NCBI GenBank assembly: GCA_022559845.1
Contig: CM040124.1
Location: forward strand, 73,803,491-73,867,490
Direction of reading: 5' to 3'
Source: Amorphophallus konjac
Lineage: Eukaryota; Streptophyta; Magnoliopsida; Alismatales; Araceae
Length of the DNA stretch: 64,000 bases
The first letter of the stretch is position 1, and every line of letters begins with the position of its first letter. This document shows positions 22,451-33,031 of this stretch, in pieces. A program made the translations under genes and the position numbers. Under the pieces are notes generated by a model that was given only the letters and a program-made list of their open reading frames with translations, made no database searches and was not told the origin of the DNA.

Positions 22451-24392
22451 TGTAGATTTGATTTAAAATCCACACTTATAAAATTAATTAACAATAAGCA
22501 TGAAAATATGCATGGAATAGCAATGAAAATATATGTAGCATGAGATGCTATAGTGGAGTGTGATCGCCAGAGACCGAGGGTCTCAAAAGGAGATACAATA
22601 CGAATACGTAGGGAGATGATCGCAAATACCTCAAATGCGGGATGATGTGATTGTGAGTACTCCTTTTCTCTTCAAATCGGCCGGCCGACGAAGAGAGTCT
22701 TTCTATTTGATTACCCTTGCAAAAAGACATACACAAATAACAAGATAGGAATTAGAAATAATGTGTGTGTAGTATCAAATTCCAATAGAAGATATGCGCA
22801 TGAAGATCTATGAAAGACACACCTTGTGGGGGTGTTAGCCCTTAAACCCCTATGCAAGAAGGGTGGGAAAAATGATATGATGAATGAAAAAAATATAGAA
22901 ATATGGGGAAAGAGTGCAAGTGTGTACTGTGGGGAAAATCTCAATATGATTGAGATGAAATCAATAATATGATGAATGAACGATGCATGAATATGAATTA
23001 TTCAAATAAAATAGAATAAGGAGGAGGTGAATAAAAATCTGATTTTTAATGAAGCTTCTTGGCTTGAATCTCCAATCGGGAGATTGCTTCAAAAATATTG
23101 AGATTGGTCTTCAATGGAGAGCCCTCCTTAAGCCAAAGCCCTTCCCTTCCCCTTCCTCCTTCGGTTCCTGCAGAGGCAAAGAAAACAAAACAAAAAGAAA
23201 CACACAGGCGGAAGAGAACAGAAGAGGAGAAGAAAAGAGAAAGGCAGAAGAAGAAGAAGAAAAAAAACGCAAGAAGAAGAAGCGGCTGAGGTGACTGCGG
23301 AAAGAAAAGAACAAAACGAAAACACCAAAAAAAAGAAACAGAAGAAGGGGAAAAGAAGAGAAAAAGCCTCTCGGGAACTTTCGGAACCGAACCAAAGGAT
23401 CAACTCCACCCCTTTAAATAGATTTCAAAAAAGAAGATAAATAAGGGAAGGAAGATAAGAACAGCAAGAGTCCTCAATAGGGGAAGACAAGAACGAGGAA
23501 GGTGCCCAAACGAAGTAGGGACTCTTTGAGGAAAGGCTGAGTTCGTTCAGAACTCGGAAGGCAAAACACGACTTGAACAAGGGCGTTTCTTTAAAAATTG
23601 ACGACTTGTACACAGGGCGTTTCTTTAAAAAAACACGCCTTGGATAAGGGCGTTAATTCAAAAAATCAAATTTTAGAATTTATTTGGAAAATTATGAAAC
23701 ACGTCTGATTCAAAGGCGTTAATTAAAAAACGCCTTAGCAAAGGACGTTAATTCAAAATATTCAAACTAGGGCCATTTTTTATTTCTCAATATTATTTTC
23801 TCATTTTTTAGGTGGAGGTGCATCTCGTCGCCCTGATTCCAACGACTATTTTTGCGAATTTTTCTGACACCCGGAAGGCCACCAAATCACCTCTGGAAGG
23901 GGGTTAAAAAAATAATAATAATAAAATCCATTTGAAAGACACGCCCTCACGTGAGGCGTGAATTCATTTTTTTGATTTTTTATTCAAAATAACGCCTTAT
24001 GATAAGTCGTTAATTCTCGAAAAATTCCGAAAAATTCCCAGAAAAATCTAGAAAAATGGAAATTTCAAAGAATGGACGCCCTTACATATAGTCGTCAATT
24101 TTTAAGAAAACGCCCATGTATAAGTCGTTATTTAAAAGACGCCCCCAGTTAAGTCGTTATTTCTGAAAAATAGAGAAAAATGCCCAGTAAATCCAGAAAA
24201 ATTCAGAAAAATCCAAAAAAATCCAGAAAAATAGGGAAAAATAGAAAAAAATAAGAAAAGGGTGAAAAAAAGGGGAAATCCAAGAAAAATGGGGAAAACC
24301 ACTCAAACAAAGCTAATTTGAGGGTCAAATTGGGGCGTTACAAGGTAATAATGAGATGCACTCTCAGTAATGTCAATTTTGGCGTGTCTACA
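22451..24392 (-). repeat. 3' LTR of element C (1942 bp)
   Basis: Ends TGTAGATTTG and GTGTCTACA. A TATA-like minus-strand CTATTTAAAGG lies at 23421-23411. A primer-site-like gtgtgatcgcca is at 22558-22569. Part of the LTR (about 23580-24160) holds hairpin-like ACGCC...GGCGT pairs alternating with AT-rich sequence. No coding ORF is supported; the frames near 23050-23410 are purine-rich artefact. Confidence 0.95.
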
Positions 24393-27075
24393 GCTGCCCC
24401 GCCTTGGCGTCTGCTTTGCAAGGGAGCGTAGCAAACTGAAAAGTAGATGCCAAGGTGTGATGAGACACGCAATCAACATCACTTGATGAGAATCGCAATC
24501 AAAAGCTCGAGATGAAGCAATCTCGGGAAATCCAACGAAACCAACGATGTTCGGATAAAACGGGGAGTGTGCACGCAGTGCACGAAGGAGATAAAATAAA
24601 TGATCAACTTCCAACGCGGTGGAAGTACCCCAGGTCACAAACCTGAAGGTTTCACCATTGGGGAGCGGTTACCAGCCAGTGGACGTGCTGCAGCCAAGGT
24701 GGATCAAAGGGAAAAGGATTAAAATAAGATGATAGAAATCCAAACAAGGAGCTTTCGAGAAAATGACCCAAAACAGCGACAAAACGAACTGAGGACTCAA
24801 TTCGGCATGGAATATCTCACATTGAAGATCAAGATCAATTTGACCCACAAAAACAGCTTATCAGAATGATTTTTCAACAATTGTTTCAAATTCCTACATG
24901 AATGCATGCTGGGTTTAAAGGGAAAAAAAAAAAATAAATCAAATGAAAATATAGAATAATCAAGGATAATATTGTTAAACTGCCAAGACTGGGTCAAGAA
25001 ACCGATTTCGCGAGCTGATACTAAGCCGAAACCCGTTTATCCACGCACCAATTCGCAAAAGGGAACCATCGTCCCCAGTCTTAGACGGCTCAACGGCCTA
25101 TCCGTGTGACTAAGACTCCTCTGGAATCATCATTGTTTTTGATGAAGGGGAACTCAAATCCCAGATTTACCAAAGCCACAAGGTCCTTGATATAATCTAG
25201 TAGCGTATGTAACATATAGTAAAATGCATATAGGGAGATGGTGATAGCAATGAGCATATGGGGAACTCAGAAATGAGCTGCAAGCACCGTGGGACTTTGA
25301 TGATGATGCCCAGTCGGCGGGACCAAGAGCTTCTTATCCTGCGCTCAAAAATTCATTAGCCAAGATATAAAAGATAACAAGCAATGAATAAGCATGACTC
25401 AAAGCATAGCAAATATAGCCATGAATAACACATAGTAGGGCAAAGCATGGATAACATGAATAGCATGTCATTGCAAAGCATCATTTTTTGTTATTTTGTC
25501 ATGAGGAGATAATCTGGCTAATCAAGATTTGGAGATGAATGATCAAGATCTGATATAATGCCCATCGACAGAGTGATCAGATAAAATTAGCAGGAGTTGA
25601 TTAAAAATAATTTGGAGATAAATGATCATCAGGAGATATGGGGGAAATGATAATCAAAATGTCCCTGGGTGGCATGCCATGAGAATATCGGGAGGAATCA
25701 ACAGCTTGATAGCAATGATTGGAGAAAGGACTCATCCCGTGCTCTTGGTCCTTGTAAAAATGGTTCCTGCAGAACACCATCAGAATACAATGCAAATTTT
25801 TTTGGAGTTTTGAAATATGCAAATTTTTATGAGTTTTCAAAAATTTTCAAATGTTTATGAATTTTGTAATATGCAAATTTTTGTGTACTTTTGGAAAGAT
25901 ATTCAAATTTTTATGGATTTTGGCTTAGACATCACAAATGCAGCATCAAAGGGTGTTTATTGAACCACTGACTAGGGGTCCTCGTTCCTTCCCTTTTCGC
26001 TAAAAATTACCCAAAGCCGGGCGTGCGTTGAAAGTGGCGTCCTATAACCGACCGCCATTAATTAACGGTGCCCCTACCAAGGCCATACCCGAGAAACATT
26101 CGGTCTTGGAGGAAGAAGAGAAGAACAATTGGAGATAAGCTTTATGCAGGATGGGAGATATCAGGACTTGAATTCCTTCCAAGGTTTAACCCTCAAAGAG
26201 GTAATCTGTTGTGCCGGGGCTTTATGCCTTTACTTTTCAGACCCTTGACATGCATACGACCAGGGTTTTCCCTGCGGGGACTTTGCCACTCTTGTCATGC
26301 CATGATTCATAATTCAATTATCGAAAGTTCGACTTAATTCTTAATTGCCCTTTGTGGCGAGATGTATCATGAAATTCATATTGATTTTGGGTCAAGACTG
26401 CCCCTATTTGAGACTCCTCTCGTATTGGGATTTACCAAAGTTGGTTATCTTATCCGTCAACCTCTTGCCCCTGCATGCGGCCGAGTGAAGAAGAGAAAAA
26501 GACTTTCAGATATACTCATGGCATGGCCAAGGTAGCAACGGTGTCTAACCAAGAAGCCGGCTAAGGACGCCGTGAAGTGTGTGCGGTGCCCAACTTAGGG
26601 TTACTCTTAAACAAGCAGGGAGAGAATGTTGAATTCCCAGCGCGGGGTTCTTTATCAACCAAAGTGCTGCAAAAGCAAGCCTAACGACTCTTTTTTATGA
26701 AAAACAATTCAATTAAAAGGCCTAAGATAAAGGTTTGAAACACCATTCTTAATCCCGTTAAGAAGCACTTTGTTTTGAAAATCATGCGTGAAGCGATGAG
26801 GAGATATATCGTAGAAATGCTTACTTACGCCAATATTACCTTGTAACCTTCGTAGAAGCAGCTGCTGCGAGGCGATGTTGATCATCGTGGGATAGTCCTC
26901 TTTGGCAGTCCATAGGATTGGAAGCAAAGGATTGAAAGTGGCTTAACAAGAAGGAGTGGTGCCAAGACCAGACTCAGATGAATAAGGAGAAAAGGAAGAG
27001 AGGCGAGGGCTAGAACTCCCTCACTAAGGTGTGGAGACCCTGATCACATGAAAGGTCTACAGAAGGAGAGGAGAA
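24393..27075 (-). other. Non-coding 3' internal region of element C
   Basis: The purine tract next to the LTR reads GCCAAGGCGGGGCAGC in minus sense (24408-24393). No protein domain is seen. The portion from about 25960 to 26700 is strongly similar to 50395-51130 in element D, although neither encodes an evident protein, which suggests a conserved RNA or DNA function. A low-complexity AAATTTTT stretch lies at 25795-25925. Confidence 0.7.
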
Positions 27076-30027
27076 TTAGAAGGAGGAGTGAGGACTAAAG
27101 CCTCGAAAGCAGTGGGAGAAAGGGCAAATACCCAAGGTAGTGGATGCGGAAGACGTTGGGTCGGACCCAAGATCAGGCGGAATCAGAAGAAGAAATTGAT
27201 AAATGGAAAGAGGCGGATCCGGAGGGTCCGAAGGCAGTGGAGGAGAATCGTGATAAGAGGAATCCGGAGGCTCCGGAGGAATAACGAAAGAAGGGACGCG
27301 ATGCCCTGGGGAGAAATAGGGAAAAAGATGATGAAAAAGGTGACGGAACAGGAAGAAGAGAATAAAAGATATGAAGTCCCGGAGGAGCAAGAAGATGAAT
27401 CGAAAGAAATATAGAAGGTCCGGAGGTTCCGGAGGAATGAAATCAGGAGGGTCGCGATGCCCTGGGAGATGATAGAGAGAATAAGACGGAGAATCCGGAG
27501 GTTCCGGAGGAAGCAAATGGAAAGGGGCGCGATGCCCGAGGAAAAGATGGAGAGAATCCGGAGGTTCCGGAGGAGTGAAACCAGGAAGGAGAAGGTGGAA
27601 AGGGGCGCGATGCCCGAGGGGAAAGTCCGGAGGTTCCGGAGGAAGCAAATAAAGAAGGTGGAGAGGGGCGTCGTGCCCAAAGGGAAAATCCGGAGGTTCC
27701 GGAGGAATAAGGTGGAAAGGGGCGCGATGCCCTGGGAGAAAGTCCGGAGGTTCCGGAGGAATAGAATCAGAAAGGGCGAGATGCCCAAAGAGGAGGGATA
27801 AAATTCCTGGAGGTTCCAGGGAAATGGCAGGAAGGGGGACGCGATGCCCCAAGGGGAGTGGATAAAAGGATGAATATGAATGAGATGGGAAATGTGGAAT
27901 ATCCGGCGGTGCCGGAAGGTGAGGAAGATACGGGTTTGGAAACCCGGGAAGCAGGAGGTGCAAATGCATGTAATGGGATGGATGCGATGAATGCATGAAA
28001 TGCAAAGAATATGAAGAATGTGAAGGGCGAGAGGATGAGATCCTCCTCCTATCCCTGGGAATGGCCCATGAAGAAGAAGTGATAGAGATGGATGAATAGA
28101 AAGTGGAACAAATAAGGGATGGTCCCTTAGCATCAAGGTAACTGCCCCTCCATGGCGGTGAACATGTACGAGAAATAGCCCCTGCTGAGACTTCAATGGT
28201 GAATGTCAACTCCTTTGGAGAGTGCAAAGTAATGGTGTGAGGGAGTTGTAAAGTTGAGCTCAGAAGCATCATGTTGCCCGGGGGTTCAAGATTTGGAAGT
28301 TGGAACAGAGGGTGCCCTGCCCGGCCCTTACACAGCATCAGTGCTTGGCATGACGGTGACTTGGCCTCTTCAATCATGCTTGGCACAATAACCCGGATTG
28401 GCATCCGGCAAATGAATTCTTGAATCTTGAATGGCACAGTCGTGGCCAAAGTCTTCTTGCCCGGCTCTTGCTTATCTTCGGCACAAGTAGCTGCAGAAGC
28501 ACGCCCCTTCCGAGTAACAAAGGGAGGTGAGGCGGAGGCGGAAGGCTCCGTGGATGGTGGAGTTATAATGGAAGGTGTTGGCGTAAGTGGAAGCGGAGGT
28601 TCAAACACATCGAGTTTCTCCCTTTGCTTGCAAGCGGTCGGGATTGGCTCGGGTGCAAAAAGTGGTGGATCCTGCTCAGAATTAACCATAGGTAAAGGCG
28701 AAAGGCTATGTGATGGAGGTATGGGTTTTGGGGTTAAAGGCATAATGGAGGGTAATGGTGGTGAAATTGGGTAAGTGGAGGCCGAGGTGGAGGCTAATGG
28801 GAGGCTGATTAGGGAAGGTTTAATGATGGGTTCGACGGAGGCTAATGGTGTGGAGGTAGATGGCTTAACGGGTGGAGGTTTAATGGTGGAAGGCTTGGGG
28901 GAGGCCAGTGTTGCGGGGGTTAATGGTGTAATAGGAGGAGGTGTAATGTATGCGGTGTCAAGGATAGGAGGAGACTTACAATGTGCCGGTGTGGGTGATT
29001 GAAGTATCGACCCATCATCGTAACACCAACTAGTCTCATAAATAGGGATTGGATCGGGGATGGTTTCATCCTGAGCAGGAGGTTCATCGAATGAAAGTGG
29101 AGGGAGCGGGAAATTAAGGAAACTCGGAAGGGGTGCCTGCGGAGCTTCATCATCATCGTACGCTGCCTCAGATTTTTCAATTGCCGGCTCTTCCTCGCTT
29201 GGAATGCCGAAGTCATAATCATCCATCCTGTCTTTCCATTCATTCTCCATCTTTGTAATTTCGTCTAAAGCGGCATGGAGAGGATTGACTGGAGTAGGAG
29301 GAGCCGTGACCCTCTTTATTTGTTCCTCCATCAAAGTAATCTTATCGAGCAGAGTTTGCTGGAGGGGTGTAACATGAACAACAGGAGGTTGGCAGGGCCT
29401 TGAAGGAGGAGGGGCCGCATAAGAAGGCCGTGGAGGGGAGTTGACGGGATGACCCGTAAAAGAACCCGGACGGGCCGGATTGCAAGGAGTAAATGGGCCT
29501 CGGGGCCGCGGTGGAGGAGGAATAGAAGGAGGCGGGTGATGGGTCACCCGAGAGGAAACATGAATAGAAGGAGATGGGTAATGGGCTACCCGATTAGAAA
29601 TATGAATAGAAGAGAGAGATGGGTGATGGGCCACCCGTGTAGGAATAGGAGGAGGAGGAGATGCAGGAGATGCACCCTCAACGGCAGCCTTAAGGGCCTG
29701 GATCTGTTGAGAGGTGAGATGGTCTAATGCATGCAAAATTTGGGAGACCCTCTCATCATTAGGAGGAGACGGTCTTGTTGGAATAGCGGCACAAATTTGA
29801 GGAGGGGGACCATAAGAATGGACATTGCCCATGGGTCGGGCATGACCATAAGAATGAGGATGGGATCCCCTAAAAGAATGATGAGAATTATGAACATGTT
29901 GGAGTTGAGGATTATAAGAAGTGCTAGGTTGTGCATCCTCATGAATTGAATTAAACATGTTTCTATCAAGATAAGCCATCATATAAATATAAACCAAGTT
30001 CACAACAATATGCAAAGAATCACACAA
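27076..30027 (-). CDS. Proline-rich 983-residue protein of element C (unrecognised)
   Basis: The single ORF of C is intact. The N-terminus (from MAYLDRNMFNSIHEDA, an inner methionine near residue 17) and ILHALDHLTSQQIQALKAAV resemble the N-terminal arms of A's and D's Gag, but the Retrotrans_gag core and zinc knuckle are absent. Residues 110-500 are proline-rich. Near residue 555 comes FKIQEFICRMPIR, which also occurs in element D. The C-terminal third is a degenerate repeat of GHRAPFHL and PPEPPDF units. The end, CPFSHCFRGFSP, matches D's CYFQGFSPP. Function is unknown. It may be a Gag-derived protein assisting packaging by a partner element, but that is inference. Being intact fits the element's youth. 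The first methionines (residues 1-16) may not be used. Confidence 0.75.
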   Translation of the reverse strand: MCDSLHIVVNLVYIYMMAYLDRNMFNSIHEDAQPSTSYNPQLQHVHNSHHSFRGSHPHSYGHARPMGNVHSYGPPPQICAAIPTRPSPPNDERVSQILHALDHLTSQQIQALKAAVEGASPASPPPPIPTRVAHHPSLSSIHISNRVAHYPSPSIHVSSRVTHHPPPSIPPPPRPRGPFTPCNPARPGSFTGHPVNSPPRPSYAAPPPSRPCQPPVVHVTPLQQTLLDKITLMEEQIKRVTAPPTPVNPLHAALDEITKMENEWKDRMDDYDFGIPSEEEPAIEKSEAAYDDDEAPQAPLPSFLNFPLPPLSFDEPPAQDETIPDPIPIYETSWCYDDGSILQSPTPAHCKSPPILDTAYITPPPITPLTPATLASPKPSTIKPPPVKPSTSTPLASVEPIIKPSLISLPLASTSASTYPISPPLPSIMPLTPKPIPPSHSLSPLPMVNSEQDPPLFAPEPIPTACKQREKLDVFEPPLPLTPTPSIITPPSTEPSASASPPFVTRKGRASAATCAEDKQEPGKKTLATTVPFKIQEFICRMPIRVIVPSMIEEAKSPSCQALMLCKGRAGHPLFQLPNLEPPGNMMLLSSTLQLPHTITLHSPKELTFTIEVSAGAISRTCSPPWRGSYLDAKGPSLICSTFYSSISITSSSWAIPRDRRRISSSRPSHSSYSLHFMHSSHPSHYMHLHLLLPGFPNPYLPHLPAPPDIPHFPSHSYSSFYPLPLGHRVPLPAISLEPPGILSLLFGHLALSDSIPPEPPDFLPGHRAPFHLIPPEPPDFPFGHDAPLHLLYLLPPEPPDFPLGHRAPFHLLLPGFTPPEPPDSLHLFLGHRAPFHLLPPEPPDSPSYSLYHLPGHRDPPDFIPPEPPDLLYFFRFIFLLLRDFISFILFFLFRHLFHHLFPYFSPGHRVPSFVIPPEPPDSSYHDSPPLPSDPPDPPLSIYQFLLLIPPDLGSDPTSSASTTLGICPFSHCFRGFSPHSSF
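27200..27870 (-). repeat. Degenerate tandem repeat encoding GHRAPF...PPEPPD units
   Basis: The plus strand shows about ten blocks of GGCGCGATGCCC followed by TCCGGAGGTTCCGGAGGA with variable spacing. In the minus frame of the 983-codon ORF they encode GHRAPFHL and PPEPPDF. The plus-strand arginine-rich frames here are the mirror of this repeat. Confidence 0.8.
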
Positions 30028-30204
30028 GTTGGAATGGTTACCGTGACTTTGATGTGTTTTAAACCTTGGTGAATTAATGAATTTTATGTAAATTAGTATG
30101 ATTCACACAAGGAGGAACCTAGTTTCAAAATGTGATTTCACTTCAATGCCAACTAGGAACACTCTCTCACCACGTACGGGCCAACTAATTCGGGACTTCA
30201 ATAT

Positions 30205-30250
30205 GGGTACAACCTGCCCGGCGTCCGTGAGGGAATCCACGGGTGCGGGG
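30205..30250 (-). other. Shared leader motif in element C
   Basis: In minus sense it contains GGATTCCCTCACGGACGCC followed by GGCAGGTTGTACCC. Close copies lie in A (6623-6669) and in the G LTRs (57560-57605, 62121-62166), each time in the sense orientation of its element. Confidence 0.7.
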
Positions 30251-30471
30251 ACTTATGGAGGCTTGGTTTAGGAATTTCCAATCCAAAGAGACGGAATGCT
30301 CAATGGAGGGTCCTTCCTTTACCAAGGGGGTGTGTGGCTCCTAGATGTAGAGAGAGGAGGTCTCCCAAACCAATGTAAAATGAATGAATGAATGCAAGAT
30401 GATATAATATACAAGATGTAATATGCAAATCACAGGGATAAACAAGGGCTCGGTGAAAACCAGAGGAAAAG

Positions 30472-30790
30472 ACGCCCTGGGGGAGGGCGCTACCAACTCA
30501 TAAGACGCCCTGGGGCAGGGCGTGAACAAAGTAAGACACGCCTTGATGTGAGGCGCTACCAGCAAAAGGAACGCCCTGGGGCAGGGCGTTAACTATCACG
30601 AGAAGCCAAACAAATAACAAACGCCCTCTGGAAGGGCGTTATCAATGGAAAAAACGCCCTTGGAGTTGGGCGTCAGTTCTCAAGCGCTGGGATAATCAAA
30701 CAAAACACGCCCTGTAAGAGGGCGTTACCAATAAAACACACGCCCTGGGTGAGGGCGTTTTAAATAAGAACACGCCTCTGATAGGGGCGT
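30472..30790 (-). repeat. Array of nine short hairpins in the leader of element C
   Basis: Nine inverted repeats of about 19-21 bases start at 30472, 30505, 30537, 30571, 30621, 30654, 30707, 30740 and 30772. The typical one is ACGCCCTGGGGCAGGGCGTT, with arms ACGCCC and GGGCGT around a 6-8 base loop. Six of the eight steps are 32-34 bases and two are 50-53. Arms co-vary (CGCCT with AGGCG at 30537), which argues for selection on pairing. Confidence 0.85.
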
Positions 30791-31064
30791 TACTAATCTG
30801 ATGACAGAAACTCTCGGCGGCCAGAAAGACAGAAATACTCACAAACAGCAGGCAATCAATAGAATCATGCTCATCAAAAAAAAATTTAAATAAGTGGAGA
30901 TTTTTAAAATAAATCTATTCAATTGACAATCACTTAGGGGAGAGTGCAAAGCACAATGGAGGGATGCCCGAGGGGCATAAGGGAAAGGATACCGAGGGTA
31001 CCAATGGGAAAGGGCACACGCGGGTGCCAATAGGAAAGGGGTAATCAAAGAAAACAAGAAAGGG

Positions 31065-31081
31065 TCCCACCGTGATCGCCA
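31065..31081 (-). other. Primer binding site of element C (arginine-tRNA-like)
   Basis: TCCCACCGTGATCGCCA on the plus strand, identical to element A's, three bases from the 5' LTR at 31085. Confidence 0.82.
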
Positions 31082-31084
31082 ATT

Positions 31085-33026
31085 TGTAGATTTGATTTAA
31101 AATCCACACTTATAAAATTAATTAACAATAAGCATGAAAATATGCATGGAATAGCAATGAAAATATATGTAGCATGAGATGCTATAGTGGAGTGTGATCG
31201 CCAGAGACCGAGGGTCTCAAAAGGAGATACAATACGAATACGTAGGGAGATGATCGCAAATACCTCAAATGCGGGATGATGTGATTGTGAGTACTCCTTT
31301 TCTCTTCAAATCGGCCGGCCGACGAAGAGAGTCTTTCTATTTGATTACCCTTGCAAAAAGACATACACAAATAACAAGATAGGAATTAGAAATAATGTGT
31401 GTGTAGTATCAAATTCCAATAGAAGATATGCGCATGAAGATCTATGAAAGACACACCTTGTGGGGGTGTTAGCCCTTAAACCCCTATGCAAGAAGGGTGG
31501 GAAAAATGATATGATGAATGAAAAAAATATAGAAATATGGGGAAAGAGTGCAAGTGTGTACTGTGGGGAAAATCTCAATATGATTGAGATGAAATCAATA
31601 ATATGATGAATGAACGATGCATGAATATGAATTATTCAAATAAAATAGAATAAGGAGGAGGTGAATAAAAATCTGATTTTTAATGAAGCTTCTTGGCTTG
31701 AATCTCCGATCGGGAGATTGCTTCAAAAATATTGAGATTGGTCTTCAATGGAGAGCCCTCCTTAAGCCAAAGCCCTTCCCTTCCCCTTCCTCCTTCGGTT
31801 CCTGCAGAGGCAAAGAAAACAAAACAAAAAGAAACACACAGGCGGAAGAGAACAGAAGAGGAGAAGAAAAGAGAAAGGCAGAAGAAGAAGAAGAAAAAAA
31901 ACGCAAGAAGAAGAAGCGGCTGAGGTGACTGCGGAAAGAAAAGAACAAAACGAAAACACCAAAAAAAAGAAACAGAAGAAGGGGAAAAGAAGAGAAAAAG
32001 CCTCTCGGGAACTTTCGGAACCGAACCAAAGGATCAACTCCACCCCTTTAAATAGATTTCAAAAAAGAAGATAAATAAGGGAAGGAAGATAAGAACAGCA
32101 AGAGTCCTCAATAGGGGAAGACAAGAACGAGGAAGGTGCCCAAACGAAGTAGGGACTCTTTGAGGAAAGGCTGAGTTCGTTCAGAACTCGGAAGGCAAAA
32201 CACGACTTGAACAAGGGCGTTTCTTTAAAAATTGACGACTTGTACACAGGGCGTTTCTTTAAAAAAACACGCCTTGGATAAGGACGTTAATTCAAAAAAT
32301 CAAATTTTAGAATTTATTTGGAAAATTATGAAACACGTCTGATTCAAAGGCGTTAATTAAAAAACGCCTTAGCAAAGGACGTTAATTCAAAATATTCAAA
32401 CTAGGGCCATTTTTTATTTCTCAATATTATTTTCTCATTTTTTAGGTGGAGGTGCATCTCGTCGCCCTGATTCCAACGACTATTTTTGCGAATTTTTCTG
32501 ACACCCGGAAGGCCACCAAATCACCTCTGGAAGGGGGTTAAAAAAATAATAATAATAAAATCCATTTGAAAGACACGCCCTCACGTGAGGCGTGAATTCA
32601 TTTTTTTGATTTTTTATTCAAAATAACGCCTTACGATAAGTCGTTAATTCTCGAAAAATTCCGAAAAATTCCCAGAAAAATCTAGAAAAATGGAAATTTC
32701 AAAGAATGGACGCCCTTACATATAGTCGTCAATTTTTAATAAAACGCCCATGTATAAGTCGTTATTTAAAAGACGCCCCCAGTTAAGTCGTTATTTCTGA
32801 AAAATAGAGAAAAATGCCCAGTAAATCCAGAAAAATTCAGAAAAATCCAAAAAAATCCAGAAAAATAGGGAAAAATAGAAAAAAATAAGAAAAGGGTGAA
32901 AAAAAGGGGAAATCCAAGAAAAATGGGGAAAACCACTCAAACAAAGCTAATTTGAGGGTCAAATTGGGGCGTTACAAGGTAATAATGAGATGCACTCTCA
33001 GTAATGTCAATTTTGGCGTGTCTACA
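31085..33026 (-). repeat. 5' LTR of element C (1942 bp)
   Basis: Near-identical to 22451-24392 (shift 8634). I see differences near 31709, 32284, 32634 and 32740 only. The TATA-like box is at 32055-32045. Confidence 0.95.
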
Positions 33027-33031
33027 CCGCC

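Larger units (their letters stand above)
22451..33026 (-). mobile_element. Element C: young pol-less LTR retrotransposon related to A and D
   Basis: Complete, 10,576 bp, with target duplication ccgcc (22446-22450 and 33027-33031). The LTRs, 22451-24392 and 31085-33026, are both 1942 bp and differ at about four places by eye. Read on the minus strand: 5' LTR, arginine-tRNA-like primer site identical to that of A, a leader with nine hairpins, one 983-codon ORF, a long non-coding tract shared with D, purine tract, 3' LTR. It lacks protease, RT, RNase H, integrase and the gag core, so it must be mobilised in trans. LTR identity makes it the youngest insertion in the window. Confidence 0.93.

Noticed and set aside
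23049..23410. Paired frames on both strands, repeated at 31683-32043
   Set aside because: Purine-rich LTR sequence of C; identical only because the LTRs are identical.
27088..27801. Plus-strand arginine-rich frames
   Set aside because: Mirror image of the proline-rich repeat in C's minus-strand ORF.
30472..30790. CRISPR-like look of the palindromic repeats
   Set aside because: Spacers are only about 13 bases, units vary, and the context is a plant retrotransposon leader with no cas genes.
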